Part shown: positions 27,231 to 40,379 of the stretch, one piece after another
How positions within the stretch are numbered: the first letter of the stretch is position 1
Layout: the number at the start of each line of letters is the position of its first letter
NCBI GenBank assembly: GCA_026545225.1
Contig: CM048850.1
Span: 24,106,297 to 24,170,296, forward strand
Direction of reading: 5' to 3'
From: Cornus controversa
Lineage: Eukaryota > Streptophyta > Magnoliopsida > Cornales > Cornaceae
DNA: 64,000 nucleotides
Made by a program: the position numbers and the translations under genes
Notes under the pieces: generated by a model
Seen by the model: the letters and a program-made list of their open reading frames with translations, nothing else
Database searches by the model: none
What the model was told of the DNA's origin: nothing

Positions 27231-28025
27231 AATTACTCAAAATAAGTGGAATATTACTGCGTAATTGTCTCTTCACGTTGTTTTTTGTTTTTATTTCTAA
27301 TTCTTGAAATATGCAGCTCTAACCCTCACTTTTATTTATTTATTTATTGTTATCCTAATACATCTGCAGCAAACATTTTTACTTCAATGTACCGACTTAC
27401 CTTACCCAAAAAATAAAAAAAGCATAATTTGTTCCATTTCATTTGTATCAATTTCAATTTGAGTAAAAAATTATCATGGTATGTATTTCATACATTCCAG
27501 GAAAGATATGGAGTTGGTTTAAATTCCATTGTTAGATTATGGGTAAATTATATTGACAGCCTGCCTCAATATCACACGTAAACACAATTTGATTTTACTC
27601 ATCACTGAAACCATGTCAGATTTTCATCATAACGGAGTTACTAAAGGTATAGGTGTGAAATATCTTATATACTGGCACTTGTTTAATGCAATATAATCAA
27701 ATATATCATATATGCCAAAAGATCAAATTGCCCCTGATTATTACCTTACAATGATGGTACAACTACAACTATATCATCCGGCCAAAACAAAAGTGACTCT
27801 CCCACTCTCTCATCCAACGCTCCCTCTCAATATCATCTTTTTTGCTTTCTACATTTTTTAAAAATCATTCCTTCGGAAACAGGAAAAAGAATTCCCCCAA
27901 ACTTTGCTTTGATTTTTAAAATAAAAGTAATTTTTAAAATTCGAAAAAAATGATTTGCCACTACATTCTATGTACTCTTTTTATCACGAATCTCAAATTA
28001 TGAGAGTTACATGATCAGAAAAAGT
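27231..28025. other. Intergenic stretch, no gene recognised
   Basis: AT-rich DNA with no transposon ends or supported frames seen. Confidence 0.4.
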
Positions 28026-28029
28026 TATT

Positions 28030-29460
28030 TTATCTTCTGAGAGTTACATGATCAGAGAAAACTATCACTTTAGATACCAGAAGATAAGATCTAAATTTGT
28101 CCAACACAAATACAAGTGCTAAGAGCTCATTCTCTATAGTAGTGTAGTTCAGTTGAGCTTCATTGAGAGTCTTGCTAGCATAGTAAATAACACACAGACA
28201 TTTATCCACCCGTTGATCCAAAACAACCCTTATAGCATAATCCGAAGCATCACACATTATTTTAAAGGGAAAAGACCAATATGGGGGTTGCATAACTAGA
28301 GTTGAAGGTAGAAGAGAACGAAGCTTCTCAAAAGCCTCTAAACATGCTAAATCAAACACGAATGGAACATCCTTGGCCAATAAATTGCACAAGGGTCTTG
28401 AATCCTTGATGAAATGATGATAAAAACATGGATGCCCAAGGAATGACCAGACTTAACGAACTGAACTCGGTGGAAGAAGATTAGAAATAAGATCAACTTT
28501 AGCCTTGACCACTTCTATACCCCTCTTGGTTATCACGTGTCCCAAGACAACACCTTCTTGGACAATAAAATAACTTTTATCCCAACTTAGAATCAAATTA
28601 GTCTACTTATATCTTTGAACCACCAATGTCAAATGACGAAGACATTTTTCAAATGAAGAATTGAAAACTGAAAAGTTATCCATGAATACCTCTAAGAAAT
28701 TTTTCACCATGTTAGAAAAAATAGATATTATGCACCTCTGAAAAGTAGAAGGTGCGTTGCACAGCCCAAAGGGCATTGCTCAATAGGCAAATGTGTCATA
28801 CAGACATATGAAAGTAGTTTTCTCCTGATCTTGTAGATCAATCGCCATTTGATTGTAACCTGAATACCCATCAAGAAAATAATGAAAACTCTGACTTGCC
28901 ACTCTCTCCATAATCTGATAAATGAATGGAAGCGAAAAATCATCTTTCTGTATTATAGAATTCAACTTTCTATAATCAATGCTAACATGCCACCTAGTCG
29001 TGGTGCGTCGAGGTACTAAATTCCAAGCAGAATTTTCACAACTGTAATCCTAGATTTCTTGGGAACTACTTGAGTAAGACTAACCCATGTACTGTCTGAA
29101 ATAGGATAAATAATCCCTGCATCAAATAGTTTCACCACCTATTTCTTAACCACTTCTTTCAAGTTAGTATTGAGATGACATTGAGCTTCATAAAAAGTTT
29201 GGTTTCATCTTCTAAATAGATCTTATGCATACAAATTGAAGGGTCCATTCCCTTTTAATCAGCCACAGCCCATCTAAGAGCTTCATTATGCTCTTGAAGG
29301 ACTTTTCAGAGATCTCCTTCTTGGCCATGTGTAAGATTGGTTGCAATGATAACAGGAAGTGTCTTAGCAGCCCCTAAAAATGCATATTTCAGCTTTTCTG
29401 GTAATGGCTTCATTTCATGCTTTGGAGGAGATACAAGTGAAGGCATGGGAGGAGTGTTTG
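28030..29460 (-). pseudogene. Ty3/gypsy pol fragment: reverse transcriptase and RNase H
   Basis: Minus-strand pieces follow gypsy pol order: MKPLPEKLKYAFLG with LPVIIATN near 29410-29330, then the RT palm in shifted frames (QSFHYFLDGYSGYNQMAIDL at about 28890, TFICLYDTFAY, then the FMDNFSVF segment, where gypsy RTs have the YxDD-type site), and RNase H at 28392-28030 (FKIMCDASDYAI, VIYYASKTLNEAQLNYTTIE, FRSYLL, VFSDH). Several stops and at least one frameshift separate the blocks. Protease, integrase, gag and LTRs are not attached. The wording of the blocks is closest to plant Athila/Tat-type elements as I recall them. Confidence 0.85.
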
Positions 29461-31500
29461 GAAATTAAAGGTAGCAACTCCTTCTTTACCATCCACAACT
29501 AAGAGCAAGAATAAAATGAAGTGATGAACTATTCTACTTCAAATTATTCGAAAGTGAAGTGATGAAAACATGCCTCAAGAGGATCATTCGCAAGAATAAA
29601 ATGTAGAGCTTCTTCACAACCTCATATATCATATTAAGTTGGAAACTGTAAAGCCTTGAAATTTATTTTTTATTTTGAATTACAATTAATTATGTTTTAA
29701 TTGTCATAAAGCATGAGTAATTAGTTTGAATATGTGTTTTGTGAGTTATGAAACTTTTTCAAAATTTATGGATTCGGGTGTGGGACTCAGGATTAGTCAG
29801 ATGTTCCGGAAGACTTTTACGAGTCTTGAAAATTTATATAAGGGTGTTTATGAACAATTCAGTGAATTAAAAGATAAGTTGGGTGAAAAAAAATGTTAGT
29901 ATGTGATTAGTAAATAGTTACTACAAGATGACGGGTGTAGATTAGTGGATGGATGTCGTTACTTTTCTACACTTCGTACAAAAATAAAACCTGCAAAAAT
30001 TTTACTAAGAATTGTATAGTAATACACAGGGTCGAACCACTCTCAAGTGAGATTCTAAATGAGCTCAAATTCACACACTAATTTATGGAATAAAAATGAT
30101 TTTTTAAAATTTTTTATTTATTTTGGAATTATAATGAATAAATAAAACTGTAGAAAAAAATAAAGTGTAGTTGAAAATATTTCCTTGTATTCATTTTCTT
30201 TTCCTGTAAACACATTTCAAGTGAGTGATGAAGCCACTATGATGAAATATAAGTAAGCAATGAAACCAAATTACCCCCAAACGAGCTTTTGCTAGTCCTC
30301 TAGCAAATACAAGCAAAAAAGATTAATGTACAAAACTGTTATTTTTATTTAACAACTAATTAAAGATGTGCCACTTTCGCAGGCTATTCTCGATTGCATT
30401 TACCATATGCAAGAAAGCCTTAAACCCCTAGGTTACCCTTAGTGGACAAGCTATAGTCTTGTGAGGGTTTCAGTGATGATACCCACAAACATAAAAAAAA
30501 ATAGTAATTAACACTCAAAGATTTTTTTTTTCCATTAATGTGTATAAATCAAGAATAAATCAATCATTCCACTTTAGTGCGTAATAAAAATTAAAAGAAA
30601 AGATTAAATAATATTCAAAAGTTAAAAAATTTCATTACTATTCTTGACTTAGAGAGTGTGTGAATAGTCACCAATAATATAATTCTCAATTTTAAAACAA
30701 CTGCATTTCAGATTTCCTTAGAAAATTAGCTTTGATTTCAAATCTCATTTATGATGTTTCACTCAAAATTAAACACTAAGAGATTGGCTAATTTTGAACT
30801 CAAGTATATGCGAGTAGAATAATGTAAAACAAAGGCAAATTATCTCATATATTTTTCAATGAATAACGAATTTTTCAAGAAAATGCATATGGTCTCATAA
30901 AAGGAATATCAAATATTAAGAATTTATACCACATAACAATATAGCTCAGTTATGTCCGTATCTAAACAATACTATCATTTGGATCAAAAAGGACTTTTAT
31001 TAGGATATAACTTTAGGTAGAAGGAAAATAAAAAAATGATATCGATAATGAAAAAGTGTATTCGAGAATGCTTGGGATGAATTAATTCACTTAGACTATA
31101 TTACTTTCAACTTTTTCTTTCAAAATTTTGTCAATTGAATACTTTTTATTTCACTTTTTTTATATACACTTCTCAAAATCTAATCAACAATTATACTCCA
31201 TTTTTTTTAGTTTTTAGTTTTTTTTTTCACCCACTTGTACGTTGATCATATCCATTCTCGGAAAACCTAAAAATAATTATAAAAGAAAGGTTGGACCAAA
31301 AAGCTTAATTGATTATCACATCCATTCTCGAAAAATCGTAAAAAATGTGGTTATAAAAGAAAGGATGGACAAAAAGCTCAACTGGTTAACAAGTGATAAT
31401 TCAGAACTAAGAAGGAAAAAAAAATTGAAAGGCTCAAACAATGAAAGATGGCTTAAAATCATTTCTCAAGGATATGTATAATTCTTCAACATACATGAGC

Positions 31501-31548
<48 letters not shown>
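31501..31548. repeat. (TA)n(TG)n compound microsatellite
   Basis: A short TA run passes directly into a TG run. Confidence 0.95.
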
Positions 31549-31550
<2 letters not shown>

Positions 31551-33026
31551 TGTATGTGTGGCATAACATGATGAATTCTTAACATTTGACCAAAAGAACA
31601 AAATAATGAGACTAATCAACAAAATTATGTGAATTTCAAGAAAAAACAGAGTAATTAGCATATAACCCTCAAAATAAAAAGAATGGTACAATACCTCACT
31701 AGGTTAAATCTCCACTTTTATTCGTCGGATCTTTAACATGCAGTCACTTATCAATTTCAAATTGTATTACGGGGCTTTAGTGAATTTTGTTTTTTCTGAG
31801 TTTTAGACATTCATGAAATTGTTCTAATTGAAAGATATGATAAAATCTTAACTTTTATGAAGTTATTAATGCACTAAAGCTTAAAGATTTTATTTTAAAA
31901 ATTTATACACATTTAATATAAAAAAAATCATATCATAGTGTGAAAATTATCATTATCACAAAATATTTTTCAAAAAATTGCAAATTCAACGTTTTTTTTG
32001 AAAATTTAGAAATTTCATGTCATACCCCCAAACCTAAACTCAACATTGTTCTCAATGTTGGACAAAATAACAATTAAGCACAAATAGAAGGTTAGAAGAA
32101 TATTTCCTTAATCAGAATGAATTGATTTGCTATAATTTTCCATTAACAAAAATGAAGCATTAGTAATCACATGAAAAGTTCAATATTATGTATTGAAAAA
32201 TGAAATTTTTGTTTCTTTTTTTATTCAAAAAAATAAAATTACAACTCCTATAAAAAATTTTATTAGAGTAACTCGAGGATTACTAGTTAAGGTCTGCTAA
32301 CAATACAACCAGGAAAGTATGGAAATGCACTTAGCCTGCTTAATGACGGTACATTCACACTCTTTAGACATAACTTTCCTAGACATTGTGAAGTTGGAAG
32401 GTGCTCAATGGAGTTACCAAGAGTTAGCTCTACTATTATAAATATTTTTAAACAACAAAAAGAGCATTACTACAAAAATGCTAAATTAAAATTCACAAAA
32501 AAAATGTTAATTTAAAGATGCACAAACAAAAGAAGTAATAAAAAAAAATGAGTGTGTGGTCTTTCTTCTTCTTTTTTAGGGATATTTTTAAGTTATTCTA
32601 TTCTAGAGTTTTCATGTGAAAGTTATCAACCTAAAAAAAAATACTATATTTTCCTAATCTAAAAAGAAAATAAAAATGATGTAAAAGAATTAGGTACTTA
32701 CTTGGATGACAAAGTTATTATTCCTCTTATAAGAGTGTCTGATGGTGGCATCAAAAGAAGTAGTGCATAATAAGAACCTACCATGGAAAAGAAAATATTA
32801 TTTTCTTCAAATAATAATAATAATAAACTAAAAAATAAAAAGAATAGAAGGGAGCAGTGCCAAATAAAGTTTGGGTGGGCTCCCAAAAAAATTGTAGTGT
32901 TAAATATTTGTGCTTCAAATTCTCAAACTTGATTTGGCTACGACGCCATTTGACAAGTGTAAAATAATGGATAGATGTCATTCAGCAATGGCGCCATTTG
33001 ACGAATGTAAAATAATTGATGGATGT

Positions 33027-33044
33027 TCCCCGGCAACGATGCCA
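33027..33044 (-). promoter_or_regulatory. Primer-binding site of Tat/Athila type
   Basis: The minus strand reads TGGCATCGTTGCCGGGGA, one or two bases away from the canonical TGGCGCCGTTGCCGGGGA associated with tRNA-Asp priming in Athila-like elements. It sits just inside an LTR ending in CA. Confidence 0.6.
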
Positions 33045-35586
33045 TTTGATGGGTGTAGATTATTAGATGGATGTCGTTGCTTCTCTACACTTTATACAAA
33101 AATAAAACCTGCAAAAACTGTATTAAAAATTGTATAGTAATAAGCAGGGTCGAACCATTTTCAAGTGAGAATCAGTAACAAGTCTAAAATCCAAAACCTA
33201 AATATTTTGAGATGAAAAATGAATATATAAAAATAAACTTCTGATTTTTTTTAATAATAAAAACTAATACTAAATGTCTTTGATCAAATTCCAATATTCT
33301 TATTACTTTTTCCTACAATAATTAATACACTTCACCAATTCAATTAGAACTTGGAAAGATGAAGGAAAATATGAAAAAAAAAAAGAATGACTTGATTATA
33401 TATGAGAGAGACATTTCTTTACTTAATCTGATCCACATTGGCTAGGTAAACAGATGTATGCATTTTTCGAATTACCATTATTTGGCAAACACAAGAATGC
33501 CCCTTATAATTTTACAAAATAAAAATCCAGAATAGAAGAGTAGAAGAATGCTCTTGGAAGAAAAAATTAGACAAGAAAATAAAATAACTTACTTATATTT
33601 CAGTCATGGTGACTTCATCACTCCCTTGAGAGGATATATGCTTACGCTTGAATATCAACAGAAAACAAACAAATAGAAATGAAATTAATATTTTTCATTG
33701 AATCAAGAAAACAATTACACTATTTTTTCTATAATTTCTCTACAATTTTCTAACTCCCTTCACCATCCCTTAAGACCCTCTATTTATAGAGTCAGAGGGG
33801 AATGGTTTAGGTGGAAAAAAAATTTAAATACAAAATTTAAAATACAAAATACAAAATTTTGAATTTAAATATCTAATATTTGATCTCCATATCTTCAATT
33901 TGAATTCTGAACTGCAGACGTGACTGTGTAAAAAATATTTTGCAAAGTTTTGAACTTGAGACCTCTTGTGAAATAGATTGCACAAAATACCATCTCTCCT
34001 ACAATTCTTCTTATGTTCATCTTTGGCTATATATATCCTTTTTAATTCTTTTTTGTTGTTTTTTTTCTTATTCGGAAATCAACCTCTATAAAACATAAAA
34101 TGTAAAGATAAGAAGATTTAAATAAAATAAAAGAGTAATTAAAAACTTATTTTGGGATATAAAATAGCAAGTTTTGTACACTTATCAGAAGGAGCAAATT
34201 AAGAGGAATAGAGAGACTTAGTTACAAAGGTTGTAATTATAAATAGATTCATTACATTTATTTTCCTAAAAATCTGATTTTCTTTTCTCTCTCTCTCTAT
34301 AACATCACTCCAACTTCTCTCTAGATTTCAAGAGGCTTAAGGTGAATTTAAAGATTGTTCATAGAGAAAAGATTATTTTTCTCATCATTCTCTTCAATTT
34401 TATCGGTTCGATGATGATTGGTGAAGTTTGAAAAGATGGGTAAAATAAGGGTTTGGATTTGAGAATAGCTAAGAAGATAAAGTTGTTCTCCTTACTAAGA
34501 TCTACCTTTCTACAATTCAAAATTCAAATTCTGATGAGTTTAAGGATTTGGTGATTTTGAACTTTTTGAATCTATTATATTGATGTAGGGGTGTTCTTGT
34601 CATACCCCAGATTTTCGAAGAGAAATCCGAGATATGAAAAACGAATAAAAACAAAATTCAAAATAAAAGAAAGAAAAATCTAAAGTTTCCAAACAGCTCC
34701 TTAAATACATACGTCCTGTACAAACCTCCTTCATCAGAATAAAATGTTAAATACAATTATTCCTTACAAATTTTCACAATAAATAATGTCTCATGATATA
34801 TTGAGCAAAAAATACATATCTAATGAAGCAAAATAAATTCTAATGGTTCAACCGCTACCTCTTTAACCAGTACTACCAAGTCCCGTAATAGTCTCCGTGT
34901 CAGCGTCCTAACATGCAAAATCTAGAGGGGGGTGAGCTTAAAGCTCAACAAGGATATGCTAGTTGAATGTAACAACAACAATATTGCTTTAGCAAGTCGA
35001 CTTTTGCATCATCCTCTCAAAATACAATATAATTGATATTTTTATAAATAATACATTCACAAATATACAATTTATCATTTCATAAAAATTAAGCATTGAC
35101 AATTTATAATACACAAAACCACCATCAACATACAATTAAATGTACAACATGTTCACAAGTACACACGTACACCTCCACAAACTATGCACATAAAAATAAC
35201 ACAATTGAAATGCACCGATTTACCGAACAAGTACACAATTAAACGCATCAATTCATCAATACCTAACATTTAAGTGTCAACAATTTTAAATGCACAACTA
35301 ATTCAGCTAGAAGTACACGTAAACTGTTACAATCCGTACACATATAATAACAATTTAGATGTACAAACATTAACCAACTTGTACACATAAAATAACAATT
35401 TAAATGTACAAATACTAACCACCACATATATGCACATCAACAAATTGATCACATAACAATATCAATAAAATTTCACTTAAACATCAAGAACACGTAAATA
35501 AATTTACAACACACAAATATTCTCAATTAAATTGCAAACATTTTAAATAAAGCAAATTAAATAAACAACACATCCTCATTCACCAA

Positions 35587-35638
35587 TATATATATATATA
35601 TATCTATCTATCTATATATATATATATATATATATATC
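35587..35638. repeat. (TA)n microsatellite with TATC interruption
   Basis: TA and TATC repeats within the solo LTR. Confidence 0.9.
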
Positions 35639-36300
35639 TTTTACACATAGGTATTTATTAAATACTATCACATTAAATTTATATGTATAAATATAAATTT
35701 AAATACACATTCAATACATATGCACATATATAAAGTATACGTAAATTAAATGTATAATTAATAGGAGAAGAAAGCAAGTATCAACTTGCCTCGGGTTTCT
35801 ATCCGGGAAGTCCGCGCATACGTTGCACAAGCTCCTGCAACGGCCTAATTGATTTCAGCCCACTTTCAAAGCCAATTTTTATTTTCTTTTAAATAATACT
35901 GGACTTATTTTAAATTCTGGCCTAGTCCAAATCACCAAGCCCACAATCATCACATATTAAATGATACTGGGCCTATTTTTTTTATTTGCTGACCCAGACC
36001 ATTTCAAAAGTACATCATTAACTATGCAGTCCTAAATCAAAACAACTAATCAACCCATACATAAGCCCAAATCTAATTATCTAGCCTTAAAATTGCTAAA
36101 CTCATCTTTTTGTTTCGAGAATCATCATCTCCATCAACCCAATTCCAAATACAATCCAGCCCAACATCATGGCCAACCCATTTCAGCCTACTTAACCATC
36201 AACTACTTGCTGCCACCATTGAAACCACTTACAGCCGGAGCCACTCCAGCCAAACATGATGTTATTGTTTGGTACCTTTGATTGTACTTTCTGTACCAAG

Positions 36301-36303
<3 letters not shown>

Positions 36304-36342
<39 letters not shown>
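36304..36342. repeat. (TA)n microsatellite
   Basis: TA run in the solo LTR. Confidence 0.95.
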
Positions 36343-36345
<3 letters not shown>

Positions 36346-36993
36346 TATAACTTCTGTAGCAAAAATAGAGCGCATAGTCACTGTCCGAACCACAATCCGG
36401 CCACCACGCCGCCATGGCTGAACCCACCATGAACAGATCCTCCATCCTTAAACAGTCAACCATGCATGGCCAAATTAATTCCATGAAAAAGACCCACCAT
36501 GCTCGTGAAACACCTGGCCGGAAAACTACCAGCCATGTCTTTAAGCCGCTAGCCACAGCTGTGAATAAGACCCACAAAAACCACCACCACAATAGACCCA
36601 CAGCAGCCGAAGCAACCCTCTTTAGCTACCAAAATTTTACTTTGACCCACAGTCGGCCAAAACCAACCGAGAACCACCTCCCATCCGTGCACCACAGCCG
36701 CGAGCAGTCGACCAACACCTGCCGTGACCTTCACTATCGGCCATGGCTGCCACGCGAAGGACACCTAGCCCCTTCCCTCTTTCTATCTCTAACTTTTCTT
36801 TTTTCTTTTTCTCCCTCTAGGGTTTTCCCCCTCTCTAGCCTTTCTCGTGGCCCACTGCCTTTTTTTCAACTTTCCTACGATATACGGATATTTAAAAGAA
36901 GCTCACTCATGGTCATGGTCCTTTAACCGAAGGTATCAACCATACATACAATATATGTATCTCACCACTAATATAAATATATATATATACAAA

Positions 36994-37167
36994 AATGATC
37001 TATTGTTCACTGGTAAGTAAAAAATTATTTCACATCATGTATGGTAATCATTGTATATGATTGTAATGATTTTTAAAAGTTATTTTTTTTACACTTAAAT
37101 CATATCCAACGGTTACTATGTTTGGTGTGTAGAAAATTTTTTGCACACCGGTAAGCAATAGATCATT
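36994..37167. mobile_element. MITE nested in the solo LTR
   Basis: The ends are inverted repeats of about 33 bp: AATGATCTATTGTTCACTGG at 36994 and, in reverse complement from 37167, AATGATCTATTGCTTACCGG, both continuing into an AAAAAATT tract. The interior of about 110 bp is non-coding. A diverged relative lies at 49830-49945. Target duplication and superfamily are unclear. Confidence 0.7.
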
Positions 37168-37201
37168 ACTCTATCTCTCTATATATATATATATCCACCA
37201 T

Positions 37202-37202
<1 letters not shown>

Positions 37203-37243
<41 letters not shown>
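37203..37243. repeat. (TA)n microsatellite
   Basis: TA run near the 3' end of the solo LTR, with further imperfect TA tracts to 37345. Confidence 0.95.
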
Positions 37244-38824
37244 ATTTAAAAAAAATTATATACTTATATATATCCACTATATATATGTATCCACCCATAT
37301 ATAATTATTTATATATATCCACTATATAAATAATTATATATATAGACAAATAATCTAATCCAAACTCAAACTTAAATTTAAATAACCTCAAAATTATCGG
37401 GTATTACAGTTCTCTCCACCTTATCATCGATTCCTTCGGAATTGATATTGATTTTGAATTGCTTAACATATTTAAAAGTACTAGGAAGTAATAATTGTGA
37501 GTCTTGCATCTTTTTTTATGCTTTAATATGCTAATTGAGTCTTCACATGATAATTATGATAATATGGATGCACTTTAACATTATATATGTGCCTTAATGA
37601 ATTCGTTGTTTGAAAGTATATTTAATCATACATTAATATAGTTATACATGTGCATCGTTCACACATGCATGTTGTATATGTTAGCCTAAGGATGCATGCA
37701 GCTCATTAGAATCATTTATGGTTGATGAAGCAAAAATTCACCCCGAACTGGTCAAATGCCAACCTGTAAAAAAGGACAAGAGAAGGGTAATCGAGAGGCA
37801 CCAGCGCGGTGCCGGCCGACTACACTCTGACGATCAAGTCAGAAATCGAAAGGGCTTTCTGATGCAGGAGCATTCGAGTCAGTTGATGCTGAGCTGTCAG
37901 ACGACACGTTGATGGCACTGAAATACCTTGAGTTGGCAGATCAGCGCAAAGATGGCAGAAAACCATGACCTTGTCCCTAATTGGGGTAATTTTGGATGCG
38001 CTTCGGTATTTTGGCCATAACTTTGGCTACGGGTATCATAATCGTCTTTATGACCACAATTCAGAAAGCTTGTTTCGGCGCGCACGTCGTGGGCACCAAG
38101 CCATGCTGGGTGTGTATTTTTTCGAAGCCAAAATCTACTATTTTTCCCTCCGAATCTCCAATTTTAGTTATTTCTTTCCTTTTTTAGTAATATTTATTTT
38201 GTTGATTAGGAAGAGATTCTGGGCTTGATTTGGGCCAGATTTCTGGCAGCTTCCTTCTTTTATTTCGTATTTTATTTTGGCACGATTTTTGAAATCCTGC
38301 TATTTTTGGTAATGTTGACGAATTTTAGCTATATAGCCCAGCTTGTTGGTTGATGTAGAGATACTTTGATTTTGAATAATAATTTGAATACCAGAGGTTT
38401 TTCTCTGAGTTTTTTGGACAATTCTCGTGCATTCTTTCTGTTTATTTTCTGTTGCCATTAGCCTACAGAATAATCACTATTCTGTCCGGCGTCACTTTCC
38501 AAGCTATAAAGGAACTCAGGGGGTATTCATTGCGTACCTCGTATATGGACCGTCTCTGTATTTATAACGGTCAAATGAGACTGTATCCTAAGATGGTCAG
38601 CTTGAACTCAACCTCCACGTTGTACGTTTCATAATTGGAGTCAAATACTCTATCAGATGCCTGTGTTCATGAGGGTCACTCGTCGGGCCTTAGGAACACT
38701 TTGGCTGGCCTGCTAGGCTTTATCTTGGCTTGTTGAGCTTTATCTTGACTCGTGGATTGTAAACCGCTACAAGCTCTTTTTCTTCTTCTCTTTTCTTTTT
38801 CTTTTCTTTTTCTCCTTTTTTTTT

Positions 38825-39060
38825 CGCGCGAGTGAGCCCGGCTACGGCCAGGCTGGGTCGCTAGCACGCCAGCCTGGTCGCGCCCGGCCAGGCCATGTGG
38901 GCCCGGCCAAGCTGGGCCACTCGCACACAGGCTTGGCAGTGCCCAGACCTCAGTTGGGCGAGATGGGCCCGACCTAGGCCATGTGGTGTGTGCCGCCCGA
39001 CCCATTGGGCCAGTCTTGGGCCGGGCGCTTGGGTCACCCTGCTTTGGCCGTGCTTAAGAT
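38825..39060. repeat. GC-rich degenerate repeats
   Basis: Repeated GGCC(A)GGC, GGGCCCGGCC and CTGGGCC-like motifs make this the most GC-rich patch of the window. It adjoins the minisatellite of the same retroelement. The 109- and 66-codon frames across it are composition artefacts. Confidence 0.6.
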
Positions 39061-39323
39061 ATGCTGGTTTCTCCTTGGACTCGGCTCTTGGTTAGTATAT
39101 AAGAACCCGATTTATATATATATTTAAAAAATAATTGTCACTTTGAAGAATCAAACCTTAGCTAATAAGCTCTGATGGTCTTACCCTAACCATGCATTAT
39201 ACCAATGACTCACTTGGTTAATAAACTCTAATTAATAAACTTAATAGCACGGCTCTTGATAAAGCTATGTGACCACCTTGGCGGGACTTACCTACCTTTT
39301 GCTAAAATCTCTTTTAAAAGGTT

Positions 39324-40065
39324 GTGCCCCCGTAGGGTAGGTTGACAATGTTTTTGAATTAATCATCCCATATTTTTCATTAAAGGCCCTTTGAAAAGGT
39401 GTGGTCGTGTCCCCGTAGTAGGGCTAGGTCCCCGTAGGGCTGGGCTTGTGCCCTCATAGGGCTGTTTAAATAATGTTCTCAAAATTCATGCATCCCGCCT
39501 TTTTCATTAAAGGCACTCTTTGAAGGTGTATCCCCGTAGGGTGGCCCTCGTAGGGCTGTGCCCCCGTAGGGTTGAGCCCTTATAGGGTTGTGACCCCGTA
39601 GGGCTGGGCCTCCGTAGGGCTGTTAGACAATGTTCTCGGGATTCATCCATCCCGCATTTTTCATTAAAGGCCCTCCTTGGAGGTGTATCCCCGTAGGGTG
39701 GCCCTCGTAGGGCTGGGCCCCCGTAGGGCTGTGACCCTGTAGGGATGGGCCCTTGTAGGGTTAGGCCCCGGTAGGGCTGTGACCCCGTAGGACTGGGCTC
39801 TTGTTGGGCTGTGACCCCGTAGGACTAGGCCCTCGTACGGCTGTTAAACAATGTTATCGGGATTCATCCATCCCGCATTTTTCATTAAAGGCCCTCCTTG
39901 GAGGTGTATCCCCGTAGGGTGGCCTTCGTAGGGCTGTGCCCCCATAGGGCTGTGACCCCGTAGGGCTGGGCCCCCGTAGGGCTGTTAAATAATATTTTTG
40001 GGATTCATCTATCCCCTTTTTTTCATTAAATGCCCTACTTGGAGGTGTATCCTTGTAGGGTTGTG
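39324..40065. repeat. Minisatellite with higher-order structure
   Basis: Dozens of degenerate units on the theme CCCCGTAGGGCTGGG (roughly 17-20 bp) are interrupted by five copies of a longer block containing TTTTTCATTAAAGGC and GGAGGTGTATCC, near 39370, 39490, 39650, 39870 and 40010. The spacing of the long blocks varies (about 120-220 bp) because unit number differs. It lies between gag and the 3' LTR, the position where Tat-lineage elements often carry tandem repeats. Confidence 0.9.
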
Positions 40066-40379
40066 TACTTTTTGTTTTAGTTTTAATAACAAATTTTGAA
40101 ACAAAAAGGATTGCTATTGATATTTGAGTAACAAACAGAGAATTATTCGAGCAAAAACCTCAGAGCTATCGCCCTAAGGCTCGATATTAAATTGAGCTTC
40201 AGCTAGAATAATTAAAGTAAATACAACTTTTAAAAGAAAGTCTTACCGGTGGCATTTTCACAAATGCTTAGCAATCCAAGGATGGGCCAACTGCCTCCCT
40301 TTTAATGTCTCTAGTCAATATGTCCCCTGTCTCATTACTTATGACGTGATGCTTTATCGGTCTGCCCCGTGACATTTTG

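Larger units (their letters stand above)
29929..34187 (-). mobile_element. Tat/Athila-like LTR element remnant without coding sequence
   Basis: On the minus strand an LTR-like segment 34187-33047 starts TGATAAGTGTAC and ends CCATCA. It is followed two bases later by TGGCATCGTTGCCGGGGA, a PBS of the type used by Athila/Tat elements. About 330 bp at 29929-30260 match the end of that segment (shared 'caaaaataaaacctgcaaaaa' and 'agggtcgaaccac.ctcaagtgag'), giving the other LTR end. The DNA between is non-coding. No clean target duplication was found, so the outer boundaries are provisional. Confidence 0.5.
34598..37408 (+). mobile_element. 2.8-kb solo LTR with perfect target duplication
   Basis: The segment begins TGTCATACCCC and ends GGGTATTACA, starting TG and ending CA as LTRs do. 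GTTCT flanks it on both sides (34593-34597 and 37409-37413). It has no PBS, polypurine tract or coding region next to it, so it is a solo LTR. Length and termini fit Ty3/gypsy chromoviruses of the Tekay/Del kind. Inside are (TA)n runs, a nested MITE at 36994-37167, and a C-rich 170-codon frame (36414-36926) lacking any domain, which I do not accept as a gene. Confidence 0.85.

Noticed and set aside
31742..31752. CACTTATCA as the start of the second LTR of the 29.9-34.2 kb remnant
   Set aside because: The implied LTR length (about 1.8 kb) does not fit the 1.14-kb partner and the intervening sequence does not align well by eye.
28030..34187. Treating the gypsy RT-RNase H and the adjoining LTR remnant as one element
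   Set aside because: The pol fragment lies outside the LTR end at 29929 on the 3' side, so the order is wrong for a single element; they are more likely separate old insertions.
36414..36926. 170-codon open frame, the longest non-transposon frame outside known domains
   Set aside because: It lies wholly inside the 2.8-kb solo LTR bounded by the GTTCT duplication, is His/Pro/Thr-rich from C-rich leader sequence, and shows no domain.
38676..39095. Trp/Arg/Pro-rich frames in the GC-rich patch
   Set aside because: Composition artefacts on both strands of degenerate GC-rich repeats in a retroelement 3' region.
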